Counted from the first letter of the stretch, positions 16,828-25,398 are shown. The stretch is DNA of 64,000 bases from Acidobacteria bacterium UBA2161 (GCA_002328835.1 DCWN01000042.1:6129-70128); one strand, 5' to 3'. The notes: generated from the sequence alone by a model not told the origin. Made by a program: numbers and translations.

Positions 16828-16866
16828 CGGGAAATAGGGGCGCGGCTGGGCCAGGAACCAAGATCC

Positions 16867-16896
16867 CTTATAGCGCCGGAAATGATTGACAGTCAA
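16867..16896 (-). promoter_or_regulatory. Candidate sigma-70 promoter for the S55 peptidase/propeller operon
   Basis: On the minus strand TTGACT, an 18-base spacer and TATAAG (five of six consensus bases in each hexamer). It lies 40 bases upstream of the ATG at 16827 and about 60 bases from the divergent aromatic operon promoter. The -35 overlaps a small palindrome TTGACAGTCAA. Confidence 0.5.
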
Positions 16897-16956
16897 GGAG
16901 AAAACGGCCGCGGGCATGGCGTTGCGGCGCCGGATCCGGCACGGGAGTGGTGGAAA

Positions 16957-16985
16957 TTGACACCCGCTGGGCGCCCTGGTATCGT
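16957..16985 (+). promoter_or_regulatory. Promoter of the aromatic amino acid (aroDE-trp-aroF-tyrA) operon
   Basis: A perfect -35 TTGACA at 16957-16962, a 17-base spacer, and -10 TATCGT at 16980-16985 (four of six). Transcription would start near 16992. This leaves a leader RNA of about 275 bases before aroDE, containing the leader peptide gene and the attenuator helices. The stretch 16986-17028 holds only the untranslated start of this leader and its GGAG ribosome binding site (17019-17022). Confidence 0.7.
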
Positions 16986-17028
16986 GCCCTATTGCGCCGC
17001 GGGAGACGTTGGCGGTGTGGAGTTCGAG

Positions 17029-17160
17029 ATGACGTTCGCAGCGTGTGACCGGACGGCGGCGACCGACGGCCCGAGGGGCCGCGAGCGGGTTGCTCTGTCC
17101 TACTGGTGGTGGTTTTTCTACTTTACGAATCTGTCTGAGGAGGCAGCCGTGCGGGCCTGA
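17029..17160 (+). CDS. Aromatic operon leader peptide (attenuator peptide, Tyr-Trp3-Phe2-Tyr-Phe)
   Basis: 43 codons from ATG 17029, with GGAG six bases upstream. Residues 25-32 are YWWWFFYF: eight consecutive aromatic codons, three of them Trp (17104-17112), in a genome where Trp is rare. The peptide ends AAVRA and stops at 17158-17160, 33 bases before an intrinsic terminator. This is the arrangement of the enterobacterial trp and pheA leaders. Ribosome stalling at the aromatic codons reports scarcity of charged tRNA-Trp, tRNA-Phe or tRNA-Tyr. The mix fits an operon serving all three amino acids. The reading frame continues upstream as a long shadow ORF antisense to the S55 gene, but promoter and ribosome binding site positions support ATG 17029. 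Confidence 0.8.
   Translation: MTFAACDRTAATDGPRGRERVALSYWWWFFYFTNLSEEAAVRA
17067..17081 (+). promoter_or_regulatory. Possible pause hairpin inside the leader peptide gene
   Basis: CGGCCC-GAG-GGGCCG, a perfect six-base-pair stem with a three-base loop, near codons 13-18 of the leader peptide. In classical attenuators an early pause hairpin holds RNA polymerase until the first ribosome catches up. It is upstream of the aromatic codons and does not compete with the terminator. The role is inferred. Confidence 0.35.
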
Positions 17161-17204
17161 AACGCCACACAGTTCACGAGCGAGTAGTTCTCGAGCCTCT
17201 TCAG
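17135..17204 (+). promoter_or_regulatory. Antiterminator helix of the aromatic operon attenuator
   Basis: Bases 17135-17144 (CTGAGGAGGC, codons 36-39 of the leader peptide) can pair with 17195-17204 (GCCTCTTCAG) to form ten base pairs, one of them G-U. This uses up almost all of the 5' arm of the terminator (17194-17206), so the two helices exclude one another. The upstream strand nearly duplicates the 3' arm of the terminator (TTGAGGAGGCT). A ribosome stalled on the Trp codons would leave 17135 onward exposed and let the antiterminator form; one that reaches the stop at 17158 would cover it. Confidence 0.7.
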
Positions 17205-17231
17205 CCTGTTCCGGTTGAGGAGGCTTTTTTT
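17194..17231 (+). terminator. Intrinsic terminator (attenuator) upstream of aroDE
   Basis: The 5' arm 17194-17206 (AGCCTCTTCAGCC) pairs with 17213-17225 (GGTTGAGGAGGCT) over 13 consecutive base pairs including two G-U pairs, with a six-base loop (tgttcc). A run of seven T residues (17225-17231) follows immediately. This is a textbook Rho-independent terminator, 36 bases before the aroDE start and inside the operon leader, so it must be conditional. Confidence 0.9.
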
Positions 17232-17266
17232 GTTGTGGCGGTGACGGTGAGTGGACGAGGCGAGGG

Positions 17267-18727
17267 ATGGGACACCCGCAGTTGTGCGTGACGGTCACCG
17301 CGGACAGTACCGCAGAGCTTCGACAGCGTCGTGACGCGACGGTCGACGCGGATCTGATCGAGTTGCGGCTGGACGGCGTTCGGGACGTCGACGTGAGCGG
17401 CGCGATTCAGGGCCGGCGGACGCCGGTCATCGTGACCTGTCGGGGTGTGCGGGACGGCGGTCGATTCGACGGCAGCGAGGACGAGCGTCGGCGGATGATG
17501 GACGAGGCGCTGACGGGAGGCGCGGAGTTCGTGGACCTGGAGTGGACGGGCAGCCCGGACCCGAGGATCGCCGTGGATGCGTCGCGGGTCGTCTTGTCGA
17601 CCCATCTGTCCGCCTTTGACGCCGGGGAGGTGGAACCCTGCTACCGGGCGATGCGGGCGACCGGAGCGGCGGTCGTGAAGATCGCTGCCCCCGTCGAGCA
17701 CTTGATGGATCTCGTTCCCATGGCGGCGTTGGGCCGCCGGGCCGCCGCGAGCCGCGAGCGTGCGGTCTTGATTGGCATGGGTCCGGCGGGCGCGGCCTCG
17801 CGCCTGCTGGCCAACCGGTTCGGCGCCTGCTGGAGTTACGCGGGCTCGGCCGCACCGGGGCAGATCTCGGCGGCGCGGATGGTTCGGGAGTTCCGATATC
17901 GCGACGTCGGCGTCGACTGGGAACTGTACGGCGTCGTCGGTAAGCCCGTCGAGCATTCCTTGTCACCGGCGATGCACAACGCCGGGTTCCAGGCGGCCGG
18001 CCGTGATGCCGTCTACTTGCCGCTGGCGGCGGCGGATGCCGACGATTTCTTCGGGTTCGCGGAGTCGTTCGGCCTGGCTGGCGCCAGCGTCACGGCACCG
18101 TTCAAGGCCGCGGCCTTCGAGCGTACTGAGACGAGCGATGACATCGGACGCCGGATCGGCGCGGTCAACACGCTGCGCCGGCGCGGCGATGGCTGGCAGG
18201 GGATGAACAGTGACGTGACGGGGTTCCTCGAGCCCCTGACCGACCGTCTGGCCTTTGAAGGGCTGCGCGCCGCGGTCCTTGGAGCCGGCGGCGCGGCGCG
18301 GGCGGCCGCGCTCGCGTTGGTCGAGGGCGGTGCCTCTGTCGACGTGTGTGCTCGGGTCACGGCTCGCGCCGAGGAGACGGCCGCGGTCTGTGGCGCCCAG
18401 GTCGGGGCGTTTCCGCCCGGCCCGGGCTCGTGGGACCTGTTGGTGAATGCGACGTCCGTCGGGACGTCGCCGAAGAGCGACGTATCGCCGATGCCGTCGT
18501 CGGCGCTGGATGGGCGCTTCGTCTACGACCTGGTCTACAACCCAAATCCGACCCGGTTGATGCGCGAGGCCGCGGCGCGCGGCTGCGCCACCCTCGGCGG
18601 GCTGGAGATGCTCGTGGCGCAGGCGGAGCGACAGTTTGAATGGTGGACGGGTGCGCGTCCATCGGGATCGGTATTCGCCACGGCGGCGCAGGCGGGACTC
18701 ATGGACAGGATGGAGCGCGGAGCATGA
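17267..18727 (+). CDS. aroDE: Bifunctional type I 3-dehydroquinate dehydratase / shikimate dehydrogenase
   Basis: 486 residues, a fusion of two shikimate enzymes. The N-terminal dehydratase (about 1-205) has the Schiff-base Lys138 (VVKIA) and catalytic His113 (LSTHLSAFD). The C-terminal dehydrogenase (about 215-486) has the substrate loop PVEHSLSPAMHNAGF, catalytic Lys280 (SVTAPFK), Asp316 (NSDVTGF) and the NADP motif GAGGAARAA. Together they convert 3-dehydroquinate to shikimate in two steps. The same fusion is known in plants and in some bacteria. It is the first structural gene after the attenuator; its stop overlaps trpE as ATGA. SVTAPFK differs slightly from the usual NVTxPFK. Confidence 0.93.
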   Translation: MGHPQLCVTVTADSTAELRQRRDATVDADLIELRLDGVRDVDVSGAIQGRRTPVIVTCRGVRDGGRFDGSEDERRRMMDEALTGGAEFVDLEWTGSPDPRIAVDASRVVLSTHLSAFDAGEVEPCYRAMRATGAAVVKIAAPVEHLMDLVPMAALGRRAAASRERAVLIGMGPAGAASRLLANRFGACWSYAGSAAPGQISAARMVREFRYRDVGVDWELYGVVGKPVEHSLSPAMHNAGFQAAGRDAVYLPLAAADADDFFGFAESFGLAGASVTAPFKAAAFERTETSDDIGRRIGAVNTLRRRGDGWQGMNSDVTGFLEPLTDRLAFEGLRAAVLGAGGAARAAALALVEGGASVDVCARVTARAEETAAVCGAQVGAFPPGPGSWDLLVNATSVGTSPKSDVSPMPSSALDGRFVYDLVYNPNPTRLMREAAARGCATLGGLEMLVAQAERQFEWWTGARPSGSVFATAAQAGLMDRMERGA

Positions 18728-20211
18728 AGCAGACCTCGTTCGAGGAGTTCACGACGCTTGCAACGCAGGGCACGTTCGTCCCGGTCTACAAGGAGATCAT
18801 GGCCGACCTGCTCACGCCGGTCTCGGCGTTCCTGAAGGTCGCGGAGCACTCGGATCACGCGTTCCTGCTGGAGAGTGTCGAGGGCGGGGAGCACGTCGCG
18901 CGCTATTCGTTCCTGGGAAAGGACCCGTTCCTCGTTCTGCGTGCCACCGGCTCCCGCACGAGGGTGGAGCGTGCCGGTGTGGTGACCGAGTCCGATCGGC
19001 CCTTCGTTGAGCTTCTGCGCGACGTCATGACCGACTATCGATCGCCCGAGGTGCCGGGGCTACCGCGATTCACCGGTGGCGCCGTCGGCTATCTCGGCTA
19101 TGACGCGGCGCCATGGGTGGAGCCGAAGCTCGCTTCTGCCTGGGCGAGCGGGCCAGAAGCCGACGCGGGGGCAGCGGACGACGCGGCCTTCATGCTGTTC
19201 GATACCGTTCTGGCATTCGACCACGTCAAACATCGAATTCTGATCATCGCCAACGCGCGGGTCGAGTCGGGGGAGCCTCTGGAGTCGCTCTATCAGTTCG
19301 CATGCGCCAAGATCCAGTTCCTAGAACGCGAACTCGGCCGCGCGCTCTCGCGGCCCGAGCCCGTGGCGGCCGATCCCAGCGAGGTGACCTCGAACACGTC
19401 ACAGGCGGTCTTCGAAGAGGCCGTGGCGCGCGCGAAGGCGCACATCGAGGCAGGCGACGTGTTTCAGCTCGTCGTCTCGCAGCGTTTCGAAACCGAGCTG
19501 CAGGCCGACCCGTTCTCCGTCTACCGGGCACTTCGCTACGTCAACCCGTCGCCGTACATGTACTTCATCAGGCTGGGCGGAACGGCGATTGCCGGATCGT
19601 CGCCGGAGATGCTCGTGCGCGTGGAAGGTGGCCGCGTGGAGACGCATCCGATCGCCGGCACCCGCCCGCGGGGCGCAACCGAGGCCGAAGACGACCGGTT
19701 GGCGGACGAGCTGAAAGGAGACGAGAAGGAGCGCGCTGAGCATGTCATGCTCGTCGATCTGGGCCGAAACGATCTGGGGCGCGTGTGTGAGTACGGGACC
19801 GTTCGGGTGCCGCAGTTCATGCGGCTCGAGCGGTATTCCCACGTGATGCACCTGGTCTCCAAGGTCGAAGGACGCCTGGCTGAGGAGGTCGATCGGCTCG
19901 ACGCGCTGACGGCGTGCTTTCCGGCGGGGACGGTGTCGGGGGCCCCGAAAGTGCGTGCGATGGAACTGATTGCGGAGTTGGAGCCGACGCGACGCGGCAT
20001 CTATGCCGGAGCGATCGGCTACCTCGACTTCGCAGGGAATCTTGACTGTTGCATCGGCATCAGGACCGTCACGGTGACCGACGGCGTCGCGTCGGTGCAG
20101 GCGGGAGCCGGCATCGTGGCCGACTCTGAGCCAACGGCCGAGTACGAAGAGACCCGTGCGAAGGCGCGGGCGATGCTGCGGGCGATCGAGATGGCGCAGG
20201 GCGCGGGGTAG
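18724..20211 (+). CDS. trpE: Anthranilate synthase component I
   Basis: 495 residues from ATG 18724, overlapping the aroDE stop. With TrpG it converts chorismate and glutamine to anthranilate. The N-terminal LLES motif (48-51) and NPSPYMYF (274-281) are the elements linked to tryptophan feedback inhibition in TrpE. The chorismate-binding core has GSSPEMLVR, HPIAGTRPRG, DLGRNDLGRV and GTVSGAPKVRAMELI. The presence of LLES and NPSPYMYF favours TrpE over the related PabB. Confidence 0.96.
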   Translation: MKQTSFEEFTTLATQGTFVPVYKEIMADLLTPVSAFLKVAEHSDHAFLLESVEGGEHVARYSFLGKDPFLVLRATGSRTRVERAGVVTESDRPFVELLRDVMTDYRSPEVPGLPRFTGGAVGYLGYDAAPWVEPKLASAWASGPEADAGAADDAAFMLFDTVLAFDHVKHRILIIANARVESGEPLESLYQFACAKIQFLERELGRALSRPEPVAADPSEVTSNTSQAVFEEAVARAKAHIEAGDVFQLVVSQRFETELQADPFSVYRALRYVNPSPYMYFIRLGGTAIAGSSPEMLVRVEGGRVETHPIAGTRPRGATEAEDDRLADELKGDEKERAEHVMLVDLGRNDLGRVCEYGTVRVPQFMRLERYSHVMHLVSKVEGRLAEEVDRLDALTACFPAGTVSGAPKVRAMELIAELEPTRRGIYAGAIGYLDFAGNLDCCIGIRTVTVTDGVASVQAGAGIVADSEPTAEYEETRAKARAMLRAIEMAQGAG

Positions 20212-20213
20212 CC

Positions 20214-20780
20214 ATGGTGCTCGTCCTGGATAACTACGACTCGTTCACCTACAACCTGGTTCAGTATCTGGGACACCTCGGGGCCTGTCCCGTGGTGTGT
20301 CGCAACGACCAGGTGACGGTCGATGAAGCCGAGGCGATGAGCCCCAGTCGGGTGGTGATCTCGCCGGGACCGGGCCGTCCGGAACAGGCAGGGATTTCCG
20401 TTGAACTCATCCGCCGGTTGGCGCCACGGATGCCCGTCCTTGGCGTCTGCCTCGGCCATCAGGCCATCGGGGTGGCCTTCGGCGGCACCGTGCGGCGTCA
20501 CAGCGAGATCCGACACGGCAAGTGTTCGCCGGTGGCACACGATGGACGCGGCGTCTTCGACGGACTGGAGCAAGGCTTCGCTGCGGCGCGGTATCACTCG
20601 CTGGTGGTGTCCGAAGATGGACTGCCGGCCGACCTCGAGGTCGGCGCGCGAGCTTCGGACGACGGCGCCGTGATGGGCCTCAGGCATCAGCGCTGGCCGG
20701 CGCACGGCGTGCAGTTTCATCCCGAGTCGATTCTCACCGATGTCGGCTGCCGGCTCATGCAGACGTTTCTGGAGATCTGA
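20214..20780 (+). CDS. trpG: Anthranilate synthase component II (glutamine amidotransferase)
   Basis: 188 residues, a class I glutamine amidotransferase. Catalytic Cys79 lies in GVCLGHQAIG and His169/Glu171 in VQFHPESIL. It supplies ammonia to TrpE; such subunits often also serve PabB in folate synthesis, and no separate pabA is seen here. The start is two bases after trpE, and the stop TGA overlaps the trpD ATG. Confidence 0.95.
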   Translation: MVLVLDNYDSFTYNLVQYLGHLGACPVVCRNDQVTVDEAEAMSPSRVVISPGPGRPEQAGISVELIRRLAPRMPVLGVCLGHQAIGVAFGGTVRRHSEIRHGKCSPVAHDGRGVFDGLEQGFAAARYHSLVVSEDGLPADLEVGARASDDGAVMGLRHQRWPAHGVQFHPESILTDVGCRLMQTFLEI

Positions 20781-21811
20781 TGTTTGCCGCCCTGTTGGAG
20801 AAGCTGTCGAAGCACTACGACTTGTCCGCTGACGAGGCGGCCGGCGCCATGGAGGAGATCATGGCCGGGCGCGCCGCCCCCGCGCAGATTGGCGGGCTCC
20901 TCATCGGCCTCGCGATGAAGGGCGAGCGACCAGACGAGATCGTCGGATTGGCCCGGACGATGCGGGCGAACGCGGTGCAATTGTCCACGCCGCACGCCAG
21001 CGTGTTCGACACCTGTGGAACCGGAGGAGATCGATCACACACGTTCAACGTCTCGTCGGTCGCGGCGCTCGCACTCGCCGGCTGCGGCGTGACGGTGGCG
21101 AAACACGGGAATCGTTCGGTCTCGAGCAAGTGCGGAAGCGCTGATCTGTTCGAGGTGCTGGGTGTCAACGTCGCGGCTCCACCCGCACAGGTGGAACGTT
21201 GCCTCGACGGCGCAGGGATCGGCTTCTTCTTCGCCCCGACGTTCCATCCATCGATGAAGCATGCCGGCCCCGCCCGCAAGGACCTGGGCGTGCGGACGGC
21301 GTTCAATCTGCTTGGGCCGGTGACGAACCCCGCCAGCGCGACTCGGCAACTGGTGGGCGTGCCCAGGCCGGAGTTCACGGAACTGGTGGCGAAGGCCTTG
21401 GCGCTGCTCGGTTCGGAACGCGCCTGGGTCGTGCACGGCGCCGACGGTCTCGATGAGATCTCGACGACGGGATACACGAAGGTGTCCGAGTGCTGGCGGG
21501 GAGTGGTGAACACCTTCTACCTGCATCCCTCGGAGCACGGCGTGCCGCGCGCGGAAATGGCGGCCCTGAAGGGTGGGACGGCGAAGGAGAACGCCGAGAT
21601 CGCCCGATCAGTCCTGTCCGGCGCGGCGGGCTCGCCGCGTGATGTTGTGGCGTTGAACGCCGGCGCGGGGCTCTTGATTGCGGGCCGAGTCGGAACCCTG
21701 CGAGAGGGCGTGGCGATGGCGTCGCGCTCGCTCGACGACGGCGCGGCGAGCCGAAAGCTCGAGCTGATGGTCGAATTGTCGAACCAAGCCGTCGGGGAGC
21801 CGGGATCGTGA
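20780..21811 (+). CDS. trpD: Anthranilate phosphoribosyltransferase
   Basis: 343 residues from ATG 20780, which overlaps the trpG stop as TGATG. It joins anthranilate and phosphoribosyl pyrophosphate. The diagnostic GTGGD is at 80-84 (TCGTGGDRSHTFNVSS), followed by KHGNRSVSSKCGSADLFE (108-125) and LLGPVTNPA. The longer upstream open frame is an extension through trpG and is not used. Confidence 0.96.
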   Translation: MFAALLEKLSKHYDLSADEAAGAMEEIMAGRAAPAQIGGLLIGLAMKGERPDEIVGLARTMRANAVQLSTPHASVFDTCGTGGDRSHTFNVSSVAALALAGCGVTVAKHGNRSVSSKCGSADLFEVLGVNVAAPPAQVERCLDGAGIGFFFAPTFHPSMKHAGPARKDLGVRTAFNLLGPVTNPASATRQLVGVPRPEFTELVAKALALLGSERAWVVHGADGLDEISTTGYTKVSECWRGVVNTFYLHPSEHGVPRAEMAALKGGTAKENAEIARSVLSGAAGSPRDVVALNAGAGLLIAGRVGTLREGVAMASRSLDDGAASRKLELMVELSNQAVGEPGS

Positions 21812-22665
21812 GCCGCGCGACTGACCCGGGCGCCATCGCCGCCTCCGGGGCGACGGGTCCGAGCAGGGGCTCCAGCGTGGACGTGGACCTGCTGGAATCG
21901 ATCGTGGGCGCTGCGCGGGCGTCTGCCGACGAGCGGCGACGGGTGACGTCCGATCGTGAGATAGAGCGCGCCGCGGCCGCCAGGACGCCGAGAGCGGCGG
22001 AGTTCATGGCGCGCCTGGAGCGGTCGGACCAGGTGAACGTCATTGCGGAGTGCAAGCGCCGGTCGCCTTCCCAGGGTGTGTTGTGCCGCGACTACGACCC
22101 GGCGACCCTGGCGAAGGCCTACGCCCGGGGTGGTGCGGCGGCGATCTCGGTGCTGACCGAGCCGACGTTCTTCGATGGCGCCCTCGAGCATCTCAGCGAA
22201 GTGCGAGCGATGGTGGAGCTGCCGATCCTTCGCAAAGACTTCATCGTGACGGAGTATCAGCTCGTCGAGGCGCGTGCGGCCGGCGCCGACGCCGCACTGC
22301 TCATCGTGGGCGCGCTCGACGGCGCGATGCTCCGGCGGCTACAGGCCTCGGCGGACGCACTCGGCCTGGCCGCGCTGGTCGAGGTTCACGACGAAGCTGA
22401 ACTGGAGCGTGCCGTCGAGGCCGGCGCCCGACTCGTCGGCGTGAATAACCGGAACCTGCGCACGCTGGAGGTCGTGGTCGATACGAGCGTGCGGCTCATC
22501 GAACGGATGCCGGAGGGGGTGTGCGCCGTGGCCGAGAGCGGCCTGCGGTCGCCTGAGGATCTCGCCAGGTTGCGGACCCTCGGGTACCAGGCGTTCCTGG
22601 TCGGTGAGGCTCTGGCGACTGAAGCCGACCCGACGGCCGCGCTGGAGGCGCTCCGCGGTGTCTAG
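21808..22665 (+). CDS. trpC: Indole-3-glycerol-phosphate synthase
   Basis: 285 residues, GTG start overlapping the trpD stop as GTGA. It closes the indole ring from carboxyphenylaminodeoxyribulose phosphate. TIM-barrel motifs are intact: VIAECKRRSPSQG with the catalytic Lys, SVLTEPTFFDG, PILRKDFIVTEYQL and VGVNNRNLRTLEV. The first 25 residues are a low-complexity Ala/Gly/Ser extension, so initiation could be slightly further in. Confidence 0.95.
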   Translation: MSRATDPGAIAASGATGPSRGSSVDVDLLESIVGAARASADERRRVTSDREIERAAAARTPRAAEFMARLERSDQVNVIAECKRRSPSQGVLCRDYDPATLAKAYARGGAAAISVLTEPTFFDGALEHLSEVRAMVELPILRKDFIVTEYQLVEARAAGADAALLIVGALDGAMLRRLQASADALGLAALVEVHDEAELERAVEAGARLVGVNNRNLRTLEVVVDTSVRLIERMPEGVCAVAESGLRSPEDLARLRTLGYQAFLVGEALATEADPTAALEALRGV

Positions 22666-23320
22666 GCGTCCGTTCGTGAAGGTCTGCGGCATCACGACGC
22701 GGAACGACGCGGAGTGCGCCGCGGGCCTCGGAGCCGATGCGCTGGGGTTCGTCTTCTGGCCGAAGAGCCCTCGCTATATTCCGCCGGCCGCTGCCCGACG
22801 GATCATCGATGGGGTTGGTCCGTTGACGACGGCCGTGGGGATATTCGTGGACGCGAGGGTGGACGAGATCCATCGGGCGGTCCTCGACGCGCAGATCGAC
22901 GTCGTGCAACTGCATGGCGACGAACCACGCGAGTTGCTGTCTCAGCTGACGCGGCCCGTCATCCGGGCGGTCGGGCTGCGGGCGGCCGGGCCGGTCACGC
23001 CGATCGAGTCGCTGCCGCCCGACGTCACCGTGTTGTTGGATGTACACGACCCGCGGCGGCGAGGGGGGACCGGCCGGCAAGTCGACTGGGCCGTCGCGGC
23101 CCGCTGGGCGCGCCAGCGGCGCGTGATGCTGTCCGGCGGGCTGCGGCCCGACAACGTCAGGACGGCGATCCGTCAGGTGGCCCCCTACGGCATTGACGTG
23201 TCGTCGGGTGTCGAGTCCACGCCCGGGACGAAGGACGCCGGGAAGCTACGCGCGTTCTTCACGGAGATCGAGGCGGAGCGCGGGTCCGCGGCGACGGACG
23301 TTGAGGTGAGCCATGACTGA
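22658..23320 (+). CDS. trpF: Phosphoribosylanthranilate isomerase
   Basis: 220 residues from GTG 22658, overlapping trpC by eight bases. The open frame continues upstream inside trpC, but the family begins just before FVKVCGIT, which here is residues 6-13. Cys10 is the general base, and DVVQLHGDEP, LLDVHD and MLSGGLRPDNV carry the remaining active-site and phosphate-binding residues, with GIDVSSGVESTPGTKD near the end. Unlike in E. coli it is not fused to TrpC. Confidence 0.95.
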   Translation: MSRRPFVKVCGITTRNDAECAAGLGADALGFVFWPKSPRYIPPAAARRIIDGVGPLTTAVGIFVDARVDEIHRAVLDAQIDVVQLHGDEPRELLSQLTRPVIRAVGLRAAGPVTPIESLPPDVTVLLDVHDPRRRGGTGRQVDWAVAARWARQRRVMLSGGLRPDNVRTAIRQVAPYGIDVSSGVESTPGTKDAGKLRAFFTEIEAERGSAATDVEVSHD

Positions 23321-24560
23321 ATCGTCGGTGATCTCGGCCCCGGTGTTCGGTCAGCGGGACCCGGACGAGCGGGGCTACTTTGGTGCCTACGGCGGGCGCT
23401 ACGTGCCGGAAACGCTGGTGGCGCCCGTCGAGGCACTCGAAGCGGCGTACCGCGAAGCCAGAAGCGACCCGGCGTTCGGGCGCGACCTGCAGCACCTCCT
23501 GACCAGCTATGTCGGTCGACCGACGCCCCTGGCGGCTGCCGGGCGGCTGAGCGCGGCCGTGGGCGGCGCTCAGATTCTGCTGAAGCGCGAAGACCTTGCG
23601 CACACCGGCGCGCACAAGATCAACAACGCGCTCGGACAGGCGTTGCTGGCCGTGCGGATGGGAAAGCGACGCATCGTAGCCGAGACCGGCGCGGGCCAGC
23701 ACGGCGTCGCCACGGCCACGGCTTGCGCGTTGCTCGGGCTCGACTGCGACGTCTACATGGGCGCGGACGACATGGCGCGGCAGGCGCTCAACGTCGTGCG
23801 GATGCAGTTACTGGGCGCCTCGGTTCGGCGCGTCGAGGGCGGCAGTCGAACGCTGAAGGACGCCATCAACGAGGCGATGCGGGACTGGGTCACCAACGTG
23901 ACGGACACCTACTATCTGTTGGGGTCGGTGCTCGGGCCCCATCCCTATCCCCTGATGGTGAGGGAGTTCCAGTCGGTGATCGGCCGCGAGGCGCGGGCGC
24001 AGTGCATCGAGGCGACCGGCGGCGTACCGGATGTGGTCGTGGCGTGTGTGGGCGGCGGGAGCAACGCCCTCGGGATCTTCGATGGCTTCCTGGACGATGC
24101 AGCGGTTCGACTCGTGGGGGTAGAGGCCGGCGGGGAGGCGATCGCTCCAGGCCGACACGCGGCCCGGTTCGCGGGCGGGACGATGGGCGTGCTGCAGGGG
24201 ACGCGCAGCTACGTGCTGCAGGATGCCCACGGCAACATCGAACGGACCCACTCGGTGTCGGCCGGTCTCGACTACGCGGCCGTCGGGCCGGAACACGCGT
24301 GGATGCGCGACCTCGGCCGTGCGGAGTACACCTGGGTGAGCGACGGGCAAGCACTCCACGCGTTTCAGGAACTCTGTCGTCGCGAGGGCATCATGCCGGC
24401 GCTGGAGTCGGCACATGCGGTAGCGCATGCCATGACGCTGGCCGGAACGCTCGGTGCCTCGGCACGCATCCTGGTCAACCTCTCGGGACGGGGCGACAAG
24501 GACGTCGACAGCGTCGCCGCGCGACTCGACCATTCGTCGACAGCCGACGGCGGGGCCTAG
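23313..24560 (+). CDS. trpB: Tryptophan synthase beta subunit
   Basis: 415 residues. This PLP enzyme condenses indole and serine. The cofactor lysine is Lys102 in HTGAHKINNALGQ; the phosphate loop GGGSNALGIF is near 247; the N-terminal GYFGAYGGRYVPETL is the TrpB1 signature. ATG 23313 overlaps trpF by eight bases, and trpA follows after 11 bases, so the alpha and beta subunits are made together. Confidence 0.97.
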   Translation: MTESSVISAPVFGQRDPDERGYFGAYGGRYVPETLVAPVEALEAAYREARSDPAFGRDLQHLLTSYVGRPTPLAAAGRLSAAVGGAQILLKREDLAHTGAHKINNALGQALLAVRMGKRRIVAETGAGQHGVATATACALLGLDCDVYMGADDMARQALNVVRMQLLGASVRRVEGGSRTLKDAINEAMRDWVTNVTDTYYLLGSVLGPHPYPLMVREFQSVIGREARAQCIEATGGVPDVVVACVGGGSNALGIFDGFLDDAAVRLVGVEAGGEAIAPGRHAARFAGGTMGVLQGTRSYVLQDAHGNIERTHSVSAGLDYAAVGPEHAWMRDLGRAEYTWVSDGQALHAFQELCRREGIMPALESAHAVAHAMTLAGTLGASARILVNLSGRGDKDVDSVAARLDHSSTADGGA

Positions 24561-24571
24561 AAGGGCGGAGG

Positions 24572-25372
24572 ATGTCGAAGCTCGACGAGACGTTCAGCCG
24601 GATTCGGAGCGTGGAGCGCACGGGCCTCGTGACCTACGTGACCGCGGGCGACCCCGACCTCGGACGCACCGGGTCGATTCTGCGCACCCTGGATGGGGCT
24701 GGAGCGGACGTGCTCGAGGTCGGCGTGCCCTTTTCCGATCCGCTGGCCGACGGCCCGGTGATCCAACGGGCGTCGGAGCGAGCACGGGCAGGCGGGACGA
24801 CGCTCGGCGCGACGCTGAAGATGGTCGGTGACACGCGAGGCGCACTGCGCGCGCCGGTGGTGATCTTCAGCTACGCGAACCCGATCTTGGCGATGGGTAG
24901 CCAGACGTTCGCGGCGCGCGCCCGGGACGCGGGCGTCGATGGCGTCCTGGCCCTGGACCTGCCGATCGAGGAGGCGGGCGACTTCAGAGCGACGATGCTC
25001 GACGCCGGGCTCGACACGATCTTTCTGTTGAGTCCGACGACGAGCGACGCGCGGATCAAGCGGGCGGCTGAACTGGGCCGGGGATTCCTCTACGGGATCT
25101 CCCGGCTGGGTGTGACCGGGGCGCGGACGCAGCTGGCGGACGGCGCAGAGCCGATGGCGGCGCGCATCCGGGCTCAGACCCAGATGCCCCTGGCGCTCGG
25201 GTTCGGCGTGTCGACAGCCGAGCACGTCACCGCCATCGGTCGTTGGGCCGATGCCGCGGTCGTGGGTAGTGCGATCGTGTCGGTCATCGAGAAGTCCGCC
25301 GGAGATGCGACGCTGGAGTCGGCACTGGCCGCCTACGTCCAAGAGTTGACGTCGGGGCATGAAGCCCCCTGA
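24572..25372 (+). CDS. trpA: Tryptophan synthase alpha subunit
   Basis: 266 residues from ATG 24572, preceded by a strong GGGCGGAGG ribosome binding site. It cleaves indole-3-glycerol phosphate to indole. Catalytic Glu49 and Asp60 are both present in EVGVPFSDPLADGPVIQ, and the phosphate-binding region includes GISRLGVTGAR and LGFGVSTAEHV. The long in-frame extension upstream through trpB is not coding. Confidence 0.96.
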   Translation: MSKLDETFSRIRSVERTGLVTYVTAGDPDLGRTGSILRTLDGAGADVLEVGVPFSDPLADGPVIQRASERARAGGTTLGATLKMVGDTRGALRAPVVIFSYANPILAMGSQTFAARARDAGVDGVLALDLPIEEAGDFRATMLDAGLDTIFLLSPTTSDARIKRAAELGRGFLYGISRLGVTGARTQLADGAEPMAARIRAQTQMPLALGFGVSTAEHVTAIGRWADAAVVGSAIVSVIEKSAGDATLESALAAYVQELTSGHEAP

Positions 25373-25398
25373 TGCGCGAGAGAAGTCATTGATGACAC

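Noticed and set aside
15646..17160. 504-codon plus-strand ORF
   Set aside because: Most of it is antisense to the S55 peptidase gene and is a high-GC shadow. Only its last 43 codons (17029-17160) have a promoter, a ribosome binding site and meaningful content; these are reported as the leader peptide.
17176..17196. GAG/TAG triplets that might be a TRAP-type binding site in the aromatic leader
   Set aside because: Only four (G/T)AG triplets with irregular spacing, against the eleven or so in a true TRAP target; the leader peptide explains the regulation better.
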